This document shows, piece by piece, positions 33,450 to 46,027 of a stretch of 64,000 nucleotides of DNA. A program made the translations under genes and the position numbers. The stretch is taken from positions 14,419,475-14,483,474 of the forward strand of contig OZ022261.1 of assembly GCA_963978905.1 (NCBI GenBank), written 5' to 3'. This DNA is from Trichostrongylus colubriformis (taxonomy: Eukaryota; Nematoda; Chromadorea; Rhabditida; Trichostrongylidae). Below the pieces are notes generated by a model, which ran no database searches, was not told the origin of the DNA, and saw only the letters and a program-made list of their open reading frames with translations. Position 1 is the first letter of the stretch. Each line of letters starts with the position of its first letter.

Positions 33450-33879
33450 CGAAGCTTTTGCCCATAACTCAGCATCCTTGTAGTAACTTTCGCATCGCGA
33501 GCTGCGGCGATAAACAGCAGTTATCAAAAATTAAAAATATCAAACACACACATGAAAACACTGATTGAAAAGAAGTGTCTTCCGTGTTGCCACTCAAAAT
33601 TTATGACCCCGATTCGAATTTTCATCCGCTATTCGTATTTTCCTTTAATTTCCTCGACACACTGTGTCCTCACGTTCCTCAGTTATTATGGTCCCATAGA
33701 GCAAGTGAAGGTGAGTTACATATACATAGCCCTTCGTGAGCCCAACAAGTCTCGTATATCACACATTGTCTTGGATGGAGAAACCTAGAAAGATTATGAG
33801 CTGACTTCGGGGGGCAAATTTAGCGTCCATTTCGGCTTTGTATTCTGCTCATTTGTGTTGTGCCAAGGTCAGATCTCTC

Positions 33880-34345
33880 CGGTCGACATTCTTAAAGGCA
33901 CAACACGCGCTAATCAGATTGTGGCTTATTTTCTTGAGGCAAGTAGGGTCCTTGGATAACTGTTCAGGCGACACCTTTGTTGCGGCTATACGATACACCC
34001 TCACGGTGATGTGCCTGCTTGAACACAACCAAGCCACGCCCACCCAATCAAATCACACCTGGCCTTAGACGAACGAATTTCAACGTGGCGCTCACGTGGA
34101 GAAGAAGCTTGGGATTGTAATACCCATTTCGAAGATGAAGGTAACTTCCACGTTGGAATTTTGTACGTCTTAGACCAGGTGTGTTTTGGCTGGGTGGGCG
34201 TGGTTTGGTGGTGTTTAATAAGGCAGTACTCCGTGATGGTGCACGGTGCAGGCTGAGCCGTTATCTAAGAACATAGTTGCCCAAAGAAAGTAACTAATCT
34301 GATCATGGCGTGGTGCGCTTTTGAGCGCATGTGATCGGCGGCTTT
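33880..34345. mobile_element. Long fold-back element
   Basis: Nested inverted matches span the whole interval: ATCAGATT near 33914 against AATCTGAT at about 34296; CTTGGATAACTGTTCAGG against 34250-34270; and CCACGCCCACCCAATCAAAT with ACACCTGG against 34170-34205. The loop is ~60 bp at about 34080-34140. It has no coding capacity. Confidence 0.7.
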
Positions 34346-34738
34346 TCGTAGCTCGAGCAGGCGGCCACGCGCATCTATCAGCGTCAGTTTGAGGAATATC
34401 GTGGCACTGCACGGGGCTCGCATAATCAAGCGTAAAGAGCGTTGCAGTGAATACTCCAATTAAGCCCTCGAATAACAATGCGATTTGGTAACGTGATTTT
34501 GTAGGGGTTCTCGCCACACGAGTGAGAGGTCGTGGGTTTGCTCTCTGGTGACGCCAAATTTTGCTTCAGCTTCAGTCCGTTCATCAATTTCGATCTTTGA
34601 CGTTTCTTTGTAGTTGGGACTCACGTAATTGTATGTATCTTTCCATTTTAAGCTAAATAGTTCCACCCATGAATTTTCGTGCTATCAACATTGTGGGAAG
34701 GGAAAAACCTACTACGGACTGTCAGTATCAAGATCACA

Positions 34739-34950
34739 TACAGTAGCGCTCAAAAGTCTTCGGCCAAAACTTTTTTGTCATACCTTTTTTTCTACTTGAC
34801 CAAATTTGACAAAGTTTTGATGTGTGATGCCTGAACCTATTGCCAACATTTCCTTCTACTTCAATGCCGCTTGACACTTTCATGGTTTTTTACAAGAATT
34901 TACTGCAAGACCACCGAAAAAAGTAAAAGGCTTGGTCAAGAAAAGCGGCT
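34739..34950. mobile_element. Possible single end of a Tc1-like element
   Basis: TA followed by CAGTAGCGCTCAAAAGTCTT and CGGCCAAAAC resembles the terminal CAGTGxxGGTCAAAAGTTTTGG type of Tc1-like transposons. I did not find the opposite end in the window, so it is a truncated copy or a coincidence. Confidence 0.4.
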
Positions 34951-35689
34951 TTCTTAACTAAAACAAAACGAACAAGCGTCAGAGAACATTAATATTTTGT
35001 AGAAAGACCACGACTTTCGATGACAGCGGCACAGCGGGACGGCATAGCGATGGCACTCCAAAAACAAAATAATTCATATAACCACGTAACCTACACCGTT
35101 GAGCGCCAAAATAGTATGCAGTGTCGTGTCTCCAAGTACAACATACTAAAATTTCTCTTGGATCGGTGCAGTTGCAAAAAAGTTACAAATGGAAAACCCA
35201 AGCGAAAGACCATTTCGCCGAAGACTTTTGAGCACTACTGTATTCATCAATGTCAGAGAAATGTTTGGACAGATTTTTCTCCTTGAAGAGATTTTTTTTT
35301 GTTCCCTGTGTCAGACTACCTCTGACTACCACTATTCACCGCATTTGGTAATCCACCCTGCTCTGGTTCCGGTGTCCGTAGCTTGCTACCCAGGTATTAT
35401 TTCGTAAAATGAGCGTGATATTCGCTAGAGGACCGAATTACCATGGGAGACGATTTTTTAAACAATCGATATTTTGACCCTGAGTTTGGAAAAATGGGTT
35501 CGCCATGGAAGCAGGGGTGGAAATGCGGTCACTAAGGAGAAGTCGTGAGGTCCTGCCAAGGAAACGATGACTGCTTATTTTTGTGGCTTGCTATGAGAGA
35601 AAAGAGTGTCGATAATAATAAAAAACCAATGAATTTACACTAGACATCTCGGTAAGGGTCATGTGTGCATCTAAGGGACATCGGCGAAC
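34951..35689. other. No recognised gene
   Basis: Possibly the interior of the Tc1-like remnant. No transposase motif is visible in any frame. Confidence 0.4.
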
Positions 35690-36190
35690 TGCAACCCACC
35701 ACAAGCCGAATTCTCCCCTCGCGGTGTCTTCAAAGGAATCTTTCACGGGAAAATGAGTTTTTCTGTTATCCTTTCCTTTATGTTGTATTTGCCTAGTGTG
35801 GGCCGCATGCAAAAATTCATGCGAAAAAGTTGAATCCGGTCGAGATATAGCACCATGAAGTCTCGTCCGGGTGGGCGGGGCTTGAAAGCAAGTGCCTGCC
35901 TCGTCGTCCACCGCGGTCAAGGTTGCATTGTAGAAAAAGAAAGTCACGGAAGCAGCCCCATTTTTCGTTCCCAACCGCGGCGGACGACGGGACGGGACTT
36001 CGCGGAGAGGTCGCGCCCATCCGGCCGAGAATTTGGAAAGCTGTATCTCAGCCGAATACTCACCTTTTTCGCGTGAAACTTTGCATGCGGTCCTTATCAG
36101 GCAAATACGACATAAAAATATATGGGGACAAAGAAACTTATTTTTCTGTGGACGATTCCTGAGCTCTTCAACAGGTGCTCACTGGCTAGT
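35690..36190. mobile_element. Fold-back element
   Basis: The left arm (about 35700-35880) and right arm (about 35985-36185) are inverted, sharing TATTTGCCT, CCGCATGCAAA, TTCA(C/T)GCGAAAAAG and the GGTCGAGATATAGC / CGGCTGAGATACAGC pair. A related single arm lies at 37735-37870. ORFs across it are palindrome artefacts. Confidence 0.65.
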
Positions 36191-36267
36191 AACTTATGCA
36201 AGAGCCCTTCATCCAACGTATCGCTTCCGCCTGCCAAGTGCCCACGTGGCTCCGATCTATGTTCAGG

Positions 36268-36970
36268 TGTGCGTAGAATAAATGGCGAAAACGGACCACT
36301 TTTTTCAAGTCGCCATAACTTCGCTCAGACACAACTTTATTGGTCGAAATAAAAGCCATTCGAATCAACATAACCTTGCCAACGATCCGGTATAGAAAGT
36401 ATGCAATCATGACAAAATTCTGGATTGCGAAAATTAATAAAGTCAAAGATGGCATCTTCAACATGCATAGTACCGGCGAATTTATTCCGACGCAGGTTCG
36501 CATCGAGAACCCGGAAAAAGTGGTAAACCGTCAGGGATAGGTCTGGGGAATAAGAGAGGCAGTGGGAGAGCCTCGATGCCTAACTGCATCAGTTTCTGCT
36601 GCGTGACTTGCGAAGTGTGGGATTTTGCATTGTTTTGCGCACCCAGCAAAAACTGATGCAGTTAGGCATTGAGACACTCCCTAAGACCCCCCTAACTCCC
36701 CAGACCTTACCCTGACGAATTACCACCTTTTCCGGGTTCTTGATGCAAACCTGCGTCAGAGAAAATTCGCCGATACTATGCACGGTAAAAATGCCATTCT
36801 TGACTTTCTTGATTCTCGCAATCCAGAATTTGATCGTGATAGCATATTTTCTTTACCTGATCGTTGGCAAAACTCTGTAGATTCAAATGATTTTCATTTC
36901 GACAAATAAAGTTGTGTCTGTGCGAAGTTATGGCCACTTATGTTTCGGCCATTTATTCTGCCAAACACCT
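36268..36970. mobile_element. Large fold-back element with ~310-bp arms
   Basis: The left arm (36268-36600) and right arm (36640-36970) are inverted. Shared blocks include AGAATAAATGGC, CAGACACAACTTTATT, TTCTGGATTGCGA, AACCCGGAAAA and GCCTAACTGCATCAG. The loop is ~40 bp. This is one of the largest palindromes in the window. Confidence 0.8.
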
Positions 36971-39550
36971 TATATATTGAGTGATGCGAGGCGCCACGAA
37001 ACTCGTCCACGCAAAGACCAAATGGGATAATCCGGGTACCATATGTTGGATTTCCGGCGATTTCTTCTATAATTTTCTTCGCTGCCGAGCTATTTGGCAG
37101 CTCTGTTCGTTTAGTGAGCAAGCAACTTGTCGCTCGATTGTCTTAAAATGCTTAACGTCCACTCCATAGATGGGTTACTATTCGTTGACCGATGACCGAG
37201 AGCTAACCTGGTATGCTATGGAAAAAACTTCACCATCGCAAATGTGCCTGTTTCGTGGCTCAAGAAGAAGCTCGTAATCTCAGAATGAGCGTGTTCTGCT
37301 AGTGCTCTGGCCATTCTCCATTCATGGACAACGCACTTTATTGATGCTAACCTCACAACGCCTATGCATGGTGCTGGGCCCAATCAGATTCTCCGAACAC
37401 AACAGCTTTGAATGCACGATGCATTCCGGACTACGCCAATAACATAACCACTTCTGCCCGTTTCTACTTCTTTTTTTATAAGGATGTGGAGCAGGACAAA
37501 GGGGCAGCGCATGCCTTTCGAGAGTTCCAGCGCCTAAGATCAAACGATCCTTTCATTTCCTAACTTCTGCTAATGAGCCCCATATATTTATGGGAAAAAC
37601 ATCACCGACGTGCACGGTTACATCCCATATGCAGGGCTAGTATGCACGTGTATTCAGTCCTCCTTTACTCGGATAGGAGGTGCTGCGCATACTCGAGAAA
37701 CACTTCCATGCTAACTCAATGAATATCGATTCGTCACCTAAAGGAATCGTCCATGGAGAGTTAAGTTCTTCTGCTTCCCATATTATTATGTTGTATTGAT
37801 TAGTGACAGCCGCATGCAAAACTTCACGCAATGTGAGCCCTTCAATGCGACGTCGAGGTGGCGCGGCCACGAGGTTCTTAAGAGCAAATAGGCGACGGCC
37901 ACATGGTTAGGGACGCAGAGCGAGAAGTAACTCAACATTGGGTACGACAATTCGAACTGGGCTTTTCCCGCCGTGGACTGTTCAAATGTTGTCCGGCGAG
38001 AATTTGAAGTGTTGCTCTTGTTGTTCTTCCAGCTTCTTCAAGTTCGGGCTAGTTGGCCGATATCATCTTTATGCCCTCGAATTGTCCAGTTTCTAGAGCG
38101 TCTTTTCTACAGAAGATATGGATCACGGAGAACATTGAAGTGGGAGTGGGAAGAGGGGAGTGTATCGAAAGGGTAGGATTTCACATGCGATGCGTGCGAG
38201 CTAGCATGTCATATGGAGTTGGGTCCTACCTGATTACAGTGTTCCGCACTTTTACACATAACGTACCTTGTGCAGCACATGGTATTGCAAGCAAAACCGT
38301 ATCCGTGGGGCAGCGTGCAATATGTGGTGTTTTACGAGTTTTAAGCCACAATTACTTGGTTTTCTTGAAAGTATTGCGGCCAAAAGCCACCACTATATGT
38401 TTTCGATTATAAAGAAATACAAATTTTCCTTGGACCATTCTCTTTTAAGAAGTAGGTAGGGTTCTGGTACCACGCTCTTGAACAGCACAGCCAGCAATAA
38501 CAAAACAAAACAAAACAATTCGCTTGGGGGTTTGTTAACAATATGAACAATTTCAATCTTCACATAATTATGTATGCATGAGATCTACTTCTTATGTTGG
38601 TCGTCGGCGGCTGGTCGGCGGTCTCTCCACGCCCTATTGCCTGCAGTGAGGCGTGGTCGATCCGCCCTCGCCGCCCGACAACCAATGGAGAGTCAACTGT
38701 TACTCCACCCATCAGCGAGCGCGGAATGAGCCTTTACATGATAACCCGCGCAATTGCAATCTTCACGAAAATTTGAACTGCGTCACACTTGCATTCTATT
38801 ATGCCTCTAGAAACATTTAGGGCAATAATATTTTAAAAAAAGGATATGCCGCCCATTCTAGTTCCATTCAAAATCTGGTGGCAGGTAAATGCGATGTGTT
38901 CTATGATATGACTTGCGGGGCCAGCCGAGATACAGGTTAGTGCACTTATCCTCCCGAACGAATCTGGTACCAATTCACCGACCTCGCTGGGATAGAAGGC
39001 TCGGTTCACCTGGGTAGACTTTGATGCGGTTTTGGTGCCGGCATCATGAGAGGTGAAGAGCCCGCCACCTGTCACTACACCACCTCCGCCCCAGGCAATA
39101 ATATCCGTCACAAACCGAACAACTGGTGTCCACCATCGGAGCTTTTGCTCGGGCGTATGGGGCGCAGTGATTTTGGATAGTTTTCTATGAAATTCAGGCA
39201 AAAATTACAGTTTTTTTGGTGCATAAGGAGATTGATAGGACAACTACCCAGTTCGAGATTAATCGGTCAGCTACTCACTTCTACTTCTATAGATTAGAAT
39301 TACTTTACTGACTGCGGCGCCAAATGCATAGTTCTACAAAATTTTAGGGTTTCCTTAGTAATGGTGTTAAAAGACAAAGCAAATTTTCGGTACAGTGATG
39401 GACAGGTATCCGGAGACATTCTCCATATTCAAAAACGTTTTCTGGCTGTTTTGGTCCTCAGAATCAACGGTATCATGCAAGCCAAAGGAACGGACAAAAG
39501 TGGAGTATGGATAGGTCCGTTATGCGTTGAGTGAAGCGCAGGGCAAGGCA
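36971..39550. other. No firmly recognised gene
   Basis: Includes a single diverged arm of the 35690 repeat (37735-37870) and the unassigned minus-strand ORF at 38833-39201. The rest shows no coding signal I trust. Confidence 0.45.
38833..39201 (-). CDS. Unassigned ORF, 122 residues
   Basis: An open minus-strand frame with balanced composition (WWTPVVRFVTDIIAWGGGGV; FYPSEVGELVPDSFGRISAL). It looks more protein-like than neighbouring ORFs and is not part of an obvious palindrome. I do not recognise a domain, signal peptide or catalytic motif. It could be an exon, a piece of a transposon protein, or chance. Confidence 0.25.
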   Translation of the reverse strand: MPEFHRKLSKITAPHTPEQKLRWWTPVVRFVTDIIAWGGGGVVTGGGLFTSHDAGTKTASKSTQVNRAFYPSEVGELVPDSFGRISALTCISAGPASHIIEHIAFTCHQILNGTRMGGISFF

Positions 39551-39702
39551 CAATCCATTTCACGGCGCTAGATAGGGCGCTGCCTGTGTGACGAGAGTGA
39601 AAGTGTGTGGCGAGGGTAGGAGAGTGTGGCGAGGTATGAGAGTTTGATACACTCTCACACCAGTCCGTAGGCCACGCCTTGTCAAGCGTCCGAAAAGGAC
39701 CG
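39551..39702. mobile_element. Diverged MITE, same family as 2297-2449
   Basis: CAATCCATTTCACGGCGCTA at the left, and GGTCCTTTTCGGACGCTTGA read inward from the right, are decayed versions of the family ends. The GAGAGTGAAAGTGTGTGGCG interior is shared with the other copies. A clear TA duplication is lost on the left. Confidence 0.65.
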
Positions 39703-42700
39703 TAAACGATTTGAGACCCCCCCGCCCCTATTACACCCTATCGACGTGCCGCACGCCGCACGCCAAAATGTGTTATGACAACACACAACCGGGAGAGACT
39801 GGAAAATACAATATGAAGCCGTTGAGTCCAGTACTATTGCCCTTTGTCATTCGTTTAATTCGGTTTCTAACCACATTCATGCTACTTGAAACTTTTTTCT
39901 TTGCCTTTTTAGTTTGCGCGGAGCGAATTTGCATCTCTGCTTTCATAACTGCATTTTTTCCTGAAAATGCGGCAATTTGCATTCAAGGTTACAATGGGAT
40001 AGAATTATTGGCTCGTTATGTGTGTGCCTGGCCTCTCATTTTGATGTTGCCGTGGCTTCGACGCTTTCGTAAGCAAATTCTAGCTTTTCTGTGGGCATTT
40101 TAACAAACATTCGAGTTTCATTGATCTATCTTTCTAACAATAACAACGTATATGAAAGAGGCATAATGACTTCCCTATACAAGGATGAGCACTAGGTAAT
40201 AGGTGACCCCTACCCGTTTTACGTTTGACAGGAGACCACGTGAGAAATTTCGACAGAGAAAAGCTACATATTCAATCGGCAGGGGGCCGATGCAGGGAAG
40301 AGTGGTTGTAGAGTGCCCTGCTCGAAATGTTTGCGAGCCAGTGAATCGCATGGCAGGGAACCCTCTCATCCTCCGGATTATTTTGTTCATTTGAAGTAAT
40401 GCTTTGCCGTGCACGAAATCCGACATCTTTTTTTCGGAAAGTTTTACTTATTATGCGCTTTTTGCTTTACTTGTTTTGCATGGTGAGCAAAGTCATGCCG
40501 TTCCACTTCAAATTTTTTATTCAAAGGCTTCTGGACCGCTGTCATGAAGCAGACCCTTCCAGATGTGGGCATGCAAATGGGTTACTAATACTATTAATTT
40601 ATGTATCGCTCCACTAAGGAAGGGCTTTGAGTTTCAGTTGCAGTGAGGTGCTAGCGGAGGTCGTTGTGAATGCACTTCAGTAATAATTGTCATCACCGGG
40701 TGTTCATTCCTAAAAATCCTTGAGTGTTCTTTTTTTCGTTCTGGCCCTAGTCTCGTATAATCCATCGAACCTATTTGGGATCGTCGACGCAGCAGCACGA
40801 AGCTTATTAAGGAACCTCCAGTGCAATTCGAAAACAAGATGGATGGCCAATTTGGATGATTCGGGATATGGCCACAGCCATAAACCTGGACTATTATCTC
40901 CTTACAGATGTAGTGTGTATGCGGAGCGAGCCATATATGCGGGTGTTGCCAAAAATTCAGTTTTCTTCTACTTTCAACACCAAATTAAAATCGAACTTAA
41001 GCGAATTCTAACGGGATATTTCCCCTCCTAATCCCCAAGGGTGCACTTCACAACATCAGTGAACACCGTAACATCCATCCTTCAGGATCACGAGCTTTTG
41101 CAAACCCAGTATAATGCGTCACCCCATTTCCGCACAATACACGATTTCATCACTCTCGTTCACAATTTTGCTAAGGTCCGTCCGCACCGGGTGGTCGAGG
41201 GGACTGATGTTGGGGAGGAGGAGGAGGAGGAGGAGGGGGGGGGGGGGGGGTGTTCCGGTGGATGTTGGAGGTCAGTTCTCCCATGAGTGGGTTTGTATCT
41301 CGAGACGATGTTGAAGTTTAACGCCTATGAATGAAGACAGAAAATCGGGGAGCTCAGTATGTAACATAGTTGAATGTATACAATATAAAAAGTTGAGTTG
41401 TGACATCTTCCATCAAACGTAATTAAAAGCGGATAGAGTAGTGAAGGCTACTTATTGCAACAGTCCTTAACATAGTTTTAGTTTAATGAGAATTTTACTT
41501 CCGTGTTTCCCATACCGAATTGCTTGCCACGCAACACTGGTGACCTGACCTGCCGAAACACTGGTCGGAACACTTGCACGCCACCTCATTTGGATGGTGA
41601 TCTTAAATATTTCATTTGGTCCAAGTATCCGACGTCGATTGTTTCTTAGTAGCTAAAAGTGGCTTCATTATTGGAATCCCTCCTGAGGCAATTTCGAAAC
41701 ATGACACTTCTATTCATAGCAGTGTTGTCCTATGAGCACGCGGCAGTGGCTCCCACGAACCAAAGCGAAAGTGCTTGGGTGCCAACAAGGCCCCACCACT
41801 TTTGGAAGTCTGCTCTGCTGCTATAGGGAGACGATGTTCCCGTAGGTGTTTCAAAACGCGGCGGCGCCGACTGACGGCTTCATTTCCCGTGGTGATGAAA
41901 GTAGTGAGTCTTGGCTCGGTTCCCACTCGCATACGAACACTTCAACAATATTTTGCCCCTTGCATTTATTTCGTTACTTTTTGCTTCGTCGACTTAGTGG
42001 GTATGACCTAGAGCAAAGTGACTCTTTTTTGTACCTATGTATAAACAGCGCCAGGCTGAGAGGCGCTCCCTAGAAATCTCAGTCCCATTCAGCCCCATGG
42101 TCAAGTATAGTGTCGAAGAAACTTCTGGGTGGGTTACTGGACCCCTTTTGGCCCACTCTTGAGGTCTGGCAATACAACCGCTTACATCACAGTAGTGCTG
42201 CCGTACACCTCAAACATCAACGAAAGGCGTCCAGGGGAAGAACCAATTTTCAAAATTACTAGTAATTGCTGAACAAAACAGGATGACCTATTTTCACTTC
42301 TCCCCCATGTTTTAACACACCGCCTTAACAAGTGCCCCCCCCCCCCCCCCCCTTCAACGGATCAGATAGGACCCCACTCTCAAGGGTTACTCGACCACCA
42401 CTTCATACTAATTACTCCTTGTCCATTCACCTTTCTTGTGGCAGAACGAACCGCTAGGGTATAATTTATGAATAAGCAATGTGTCGTGCTTATTGATGTT
42501 GTCTCGCGCAGTTTATGTATAGGGGCCAAGCGGGGGGACGGCTTCGACCACGTCATTTAACTTGTGCGCGCTCGTAGCGGATAACTCTGAGTGCCTCAAT
42601 TCCTCAGCTCGGCCTTTACTATTGATTTCAGGTCTGGTCCCGTTGTTCTCCACGGCCCTTGATGAGTTTCCTTTCTATAACGTCTACGCTCTAAATGCAT

Positions 42701-42959
42701 TCATATAATCGGTGGGGAACATCAGCCCATAAGCAACATACGATCCTTGTTTGCAACCTACTGCAACTTTTATTTTGTTAAAATCACTGCATGATTTATG
42801 CCTTTCAATCTCTTCTTTGGTAGTATCATTATATTCATTAAGTCATTATATCATTGATATCATTATATATTATATCATTATTGACATAACCTCAATTCTA
42901 GTTACGCGTAATTTCTTAAAATTATATCTGGACTGAAGGCTTTACTCGAAATAGTAAGT
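39703..42959. other. No recognised gene; simple repeats
   Basis: Several short ORFs (for example 39711-40103 +, hydrophobic; 41775-42073) have no recognisable domain. Contains a GGA/poly-G tract at 41215-41250 and an 18-base poly-C run at 42335-42352. Confidence 0.5.
41215..41250. repeat. (GGA)n followed by poly-G
   Basis: About five GAG/GGA units run into an uninterrupted G tract. The copy number is likely unstable and the length is a candidate assembly error. Confidence 0.95.
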
Positions 42960-43800
42960 GAATTCCAAAAAGAGATCCATATTCCAAGATTAAAAGTTCA
43001 GGTGTATATGTCATAGGTGGAGATGTGTCCTATGTAAGCAGCTTTATGATAAACGATTTGTGAAATTTTATAATCAATTCAAATCAATAGCGCCCCATAG
43101 TTAGTTCCTATAATAAAGAAGAGAGGGAGAAATGAGACCTCTTTTGAGCCATTATTTTTCGAATTATGTGTCACAATTCAAAAATAATATGTTTGCGTCT
43201 AGAGACCGATTATTGGAGCTCAGAGGGGAAGTCGTAAGAGGCTTTGTGATTAGCAGGCTTTATAGGCATGATGAAGTTGATATGATATGTCGAAAAAGAA
43301 AAATCCAATGAACTCGTTACATTTTTCTTGCAGTCCTGTCTTTCGAGATAATTTAGTAAAACTGCCAAAATTTAATAGAACTTAATAGTAATAGTAACTT
43401 GACCGTCAAGAGAGCAAAGATCAGGCGTGGTGAAATTTTCTCAGCCACTTGGGATTCTTTGTGTCAAAAGACTTGTCGGCAGTAACTTTTCCAAAAAAAG
43501 AAAGTTTCCGATTGGCAAAAAAGTGGAAAAGTAAGGGACGTCGTAGACATTTCAGATCGCGCAAAGTTGAATGCGTAGTGTAAATGAGAGACTTCAAATT
43601 TTTATGCCAACCTCTCACTTCTTTTTCTTTGAAATGATTGCTAATGAAAAATTTGAGCTCTAGCGCCTTTTCCAACCCCGACACGCTGTCAACTGATTTA
43701 TATAAAAAAATTTTGTTGCAATTTTTCAGGTTTGCAGGTGATGGAGAAGTGACCATGTAAACAGCTTTCCGCAGTGCCACTTCTCTGAAATTCTACGTTC
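42960..43800. repeat. Diverged direct repeats, unassigned
   Basis: GGTGGAGATGTGTCCTATGT and following text at about 43016-43085 is echoed by GGTGATGGAGAAGTGACCAT at about 43736-43808. Both run into CAGCTTT...GAAATT...TTCAAAT. The 119-residue minus ORF at 43421-43780 spans the second copy and is probably not a gene. Confidence 0.35.
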
Positions 43801-44083
43801 ATTTCAAATTCTCCTTTATTGATGTACTTGACTTATCTCAGTTTGAAAGAGCGCTATGCTCCCGAAGCTACAAAGCTTCAAGTTTTTTGGTCAATCATTT
43901 GCAAAAAAAATTTCAGTCACTCGAGAGGCAAGGCATTGCAGAAGCTATTTTTCGAACCCTGTTTCAAATTATTGAGGCACTTCTATTTTAGTTGTTTGTC
44001 TCTTCTCATACTTTTCATTTTGTCATGGCGTGCATTCCCAAAAATTTTTGAACTACTTTTGTGCACACCACTTGGTGTATCGG

Positions 44084-44084
44084 A

Positions 44085-44115
<31 letters not shown>

Positions 44116-44144
44116 ATACATAAATGAATAAATAAATAAATAAA
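44084..44144. repeat. (AAAT)n microsatellite
   Basis: About fifteen AAAT units with two interruptions. Confidence 0.95.
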
Positions 44145-45674
44145 TGTCTCTGAATCCCTCATCATCTGCTTCCAACTCAAACAGGACGAAATGATGTTTC
44201 GAAAGAGACTAATACTTGAAACATTAACGTTAACTAATCAGCTGGCACAATTTTTTTGAGTTCACAAATCCAATAAATACTCAGGGAGCTCTCGCAATAA
44301 CTACATATGAAGCTCATATGGCTTATGCCCCAGCCTACATCCAGCTTCTTGACCACCGTGTAATGCAATCGTTCTGAGCGTAGACACTCAACCCTGAGAT
44401 GGCGCATGCTGTTCCACTGATGCGATTGTGCCGCGTAATCGCCTAGCACGGCTCTCTGAGTGGTGTATCATGAAAGCGCAAAAACAGAGTCCACAGATCC
44501 CCCTCAGAAAATTGCTAGTTGACCCTGAGGCTGTGTTAGCACTGCGCAATTAATAACTGAAGGTTATGGCAGTTAGAAGCGTGGTTGAAAGTGCAATGTT
44601 GCTAGTTAGGGGGGATGGCACTCCACTGTGCTCCGGGTCTGGGCTATTTTTGTCAAGGCTTTTTGACTAAGCCTAAGTTTGAAGCTGCTACCCCCTAGAG
44701 TAAGGCTTAGGGAAAGATATTAACTTGAGTTTTCAAACTGATGATTGTACAAAGGCATCGAGTGAGTGGCGGCAGCGCGACAGTGAATGCCCTCCTCACA
44801 TCGACTACAAGGGTACCAAGTCAAATCTTCAGAATATAATGACATTTGTAAAAAAAACAAACAATTTATGTTGACCACCGAGCTGAATATTGATTTACCG
44901 CCATATCTTCTCGACTTGCGATGAGTGCAATGGATATAAGCCGAGAAGCCAGCGAAGTGGCTTTTCAAGATCATTTGTTATCGTTTATTTTACTCTTAGC
45001 TCTAGAAGCGCTATAACTCCCCAAAATCGGCTTTGGGGTTTTTCTTGTATTCAGGCAGACTGGCCATCTCGGTATGTGACATGCCATTTGGCTTTCCCGG
45101 TCTCGTGTTCCGATTTCCGGAATGCATAGTTGATAGAGAGGCGGGTGCCTTCAGTTCTTTATCTTCTCAATGCAAACAGTCACTCTTAAATTGTTTTCTA
45201 GTCGTGTTCCATACTGATTGCTTAGATTCATAATTGCTTTCGTTTCACTGACTGGTGATTTGCGGCAAGTTTAACCACATGCTTCTGCTTGCAAGGTCGC
45301 GGAGAATTCAGAGCAGACTGAATAGCAGTTGGCCAGCAAACTGAATTATGAAGTAACTACTGAACATATTCCCTGTTCAAAACTGACATCGCGATGTGCT
45401 CTCGCTTCACTGAATAGTTAGGGCAAGAAAAGGGCAGAGTTATAGACGATGAGAGGGCATTATTAAAAACTAGTAATTAGCTCAGGAACCCAAAGCTGTG
45501 GCTGAAAAGTCGATTGAGCGTGTGCTTGTGCTCCTTCAACAGTCGATGACTAACACTGCCAACAGAAGGAGGCATGCATGCTGTTTACCATATTCTGAGC
45601 ACTGCGCCCGATGGGCGGAGTCTGCAAGAGGGGCGTGGCCATGAGGAGAAAGAAATGGAGGCAATCCTATCCTA
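44145..45674. other. No recognised gene; one GCCTAAGCCTT-family hairpin
   Basis: At 44640-44720, TTGACTAAGCCTAAGTTTGA and AGAGTAAGGCTTAGGGAAAG form an inverted pair of the dispersed family. No coding sequence is recognised. Confidence 0.5.
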
Positions 45675-45985
45675 TACATATATATAAAGCAGGAGTTTGG
45701 TGTGTTTGTGTGTGTGTGTGTGTGTGTGTCCGTCCGTCTGTTACATGCACTCTCAGTTCAACCAGATGTTTGTCGTGTTTGTGTCATCTGTTTGTCACGT
45801 TGCACTTTCAGTTCAAACATGGAGAGGTTGGGCAAGTAAGGAGTGTGTAGGGGTTGACCAAAGTGCACGAGGATCATAACACGAAGATCATAAGAACTAA
45901 GCCTAGCCCCGCCCACCGTGAGCGGGGCTTGCGCAGAAACCGTACACTATATATAAACCAGAAGTTTGGTGTGTTTGTCTGTGTG

Positions 45986-46027
<42 letters not shown>

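Larger units (their letters stand above)
32886..33544 (+). repeat. Tandem array of tRNA-like cassettes, ~297-bp period
   Basis: Two full units (32886-33183 and 33184-33480) and the start of a third are present. CACACACATG occurs at both edges (32876-32885 and 33545-33554) and may be a 10-bp target-site duplication, which would mean the array inserted as a unit. The units match the arms of the 29300-29795 palindrome. Confidence 0.8.

Noticed and set aside
36186..36783. Pair of similar ORFs on opposite arms
   Set aside because: Similarity is explained by the fold-back arms; no protein family fits.
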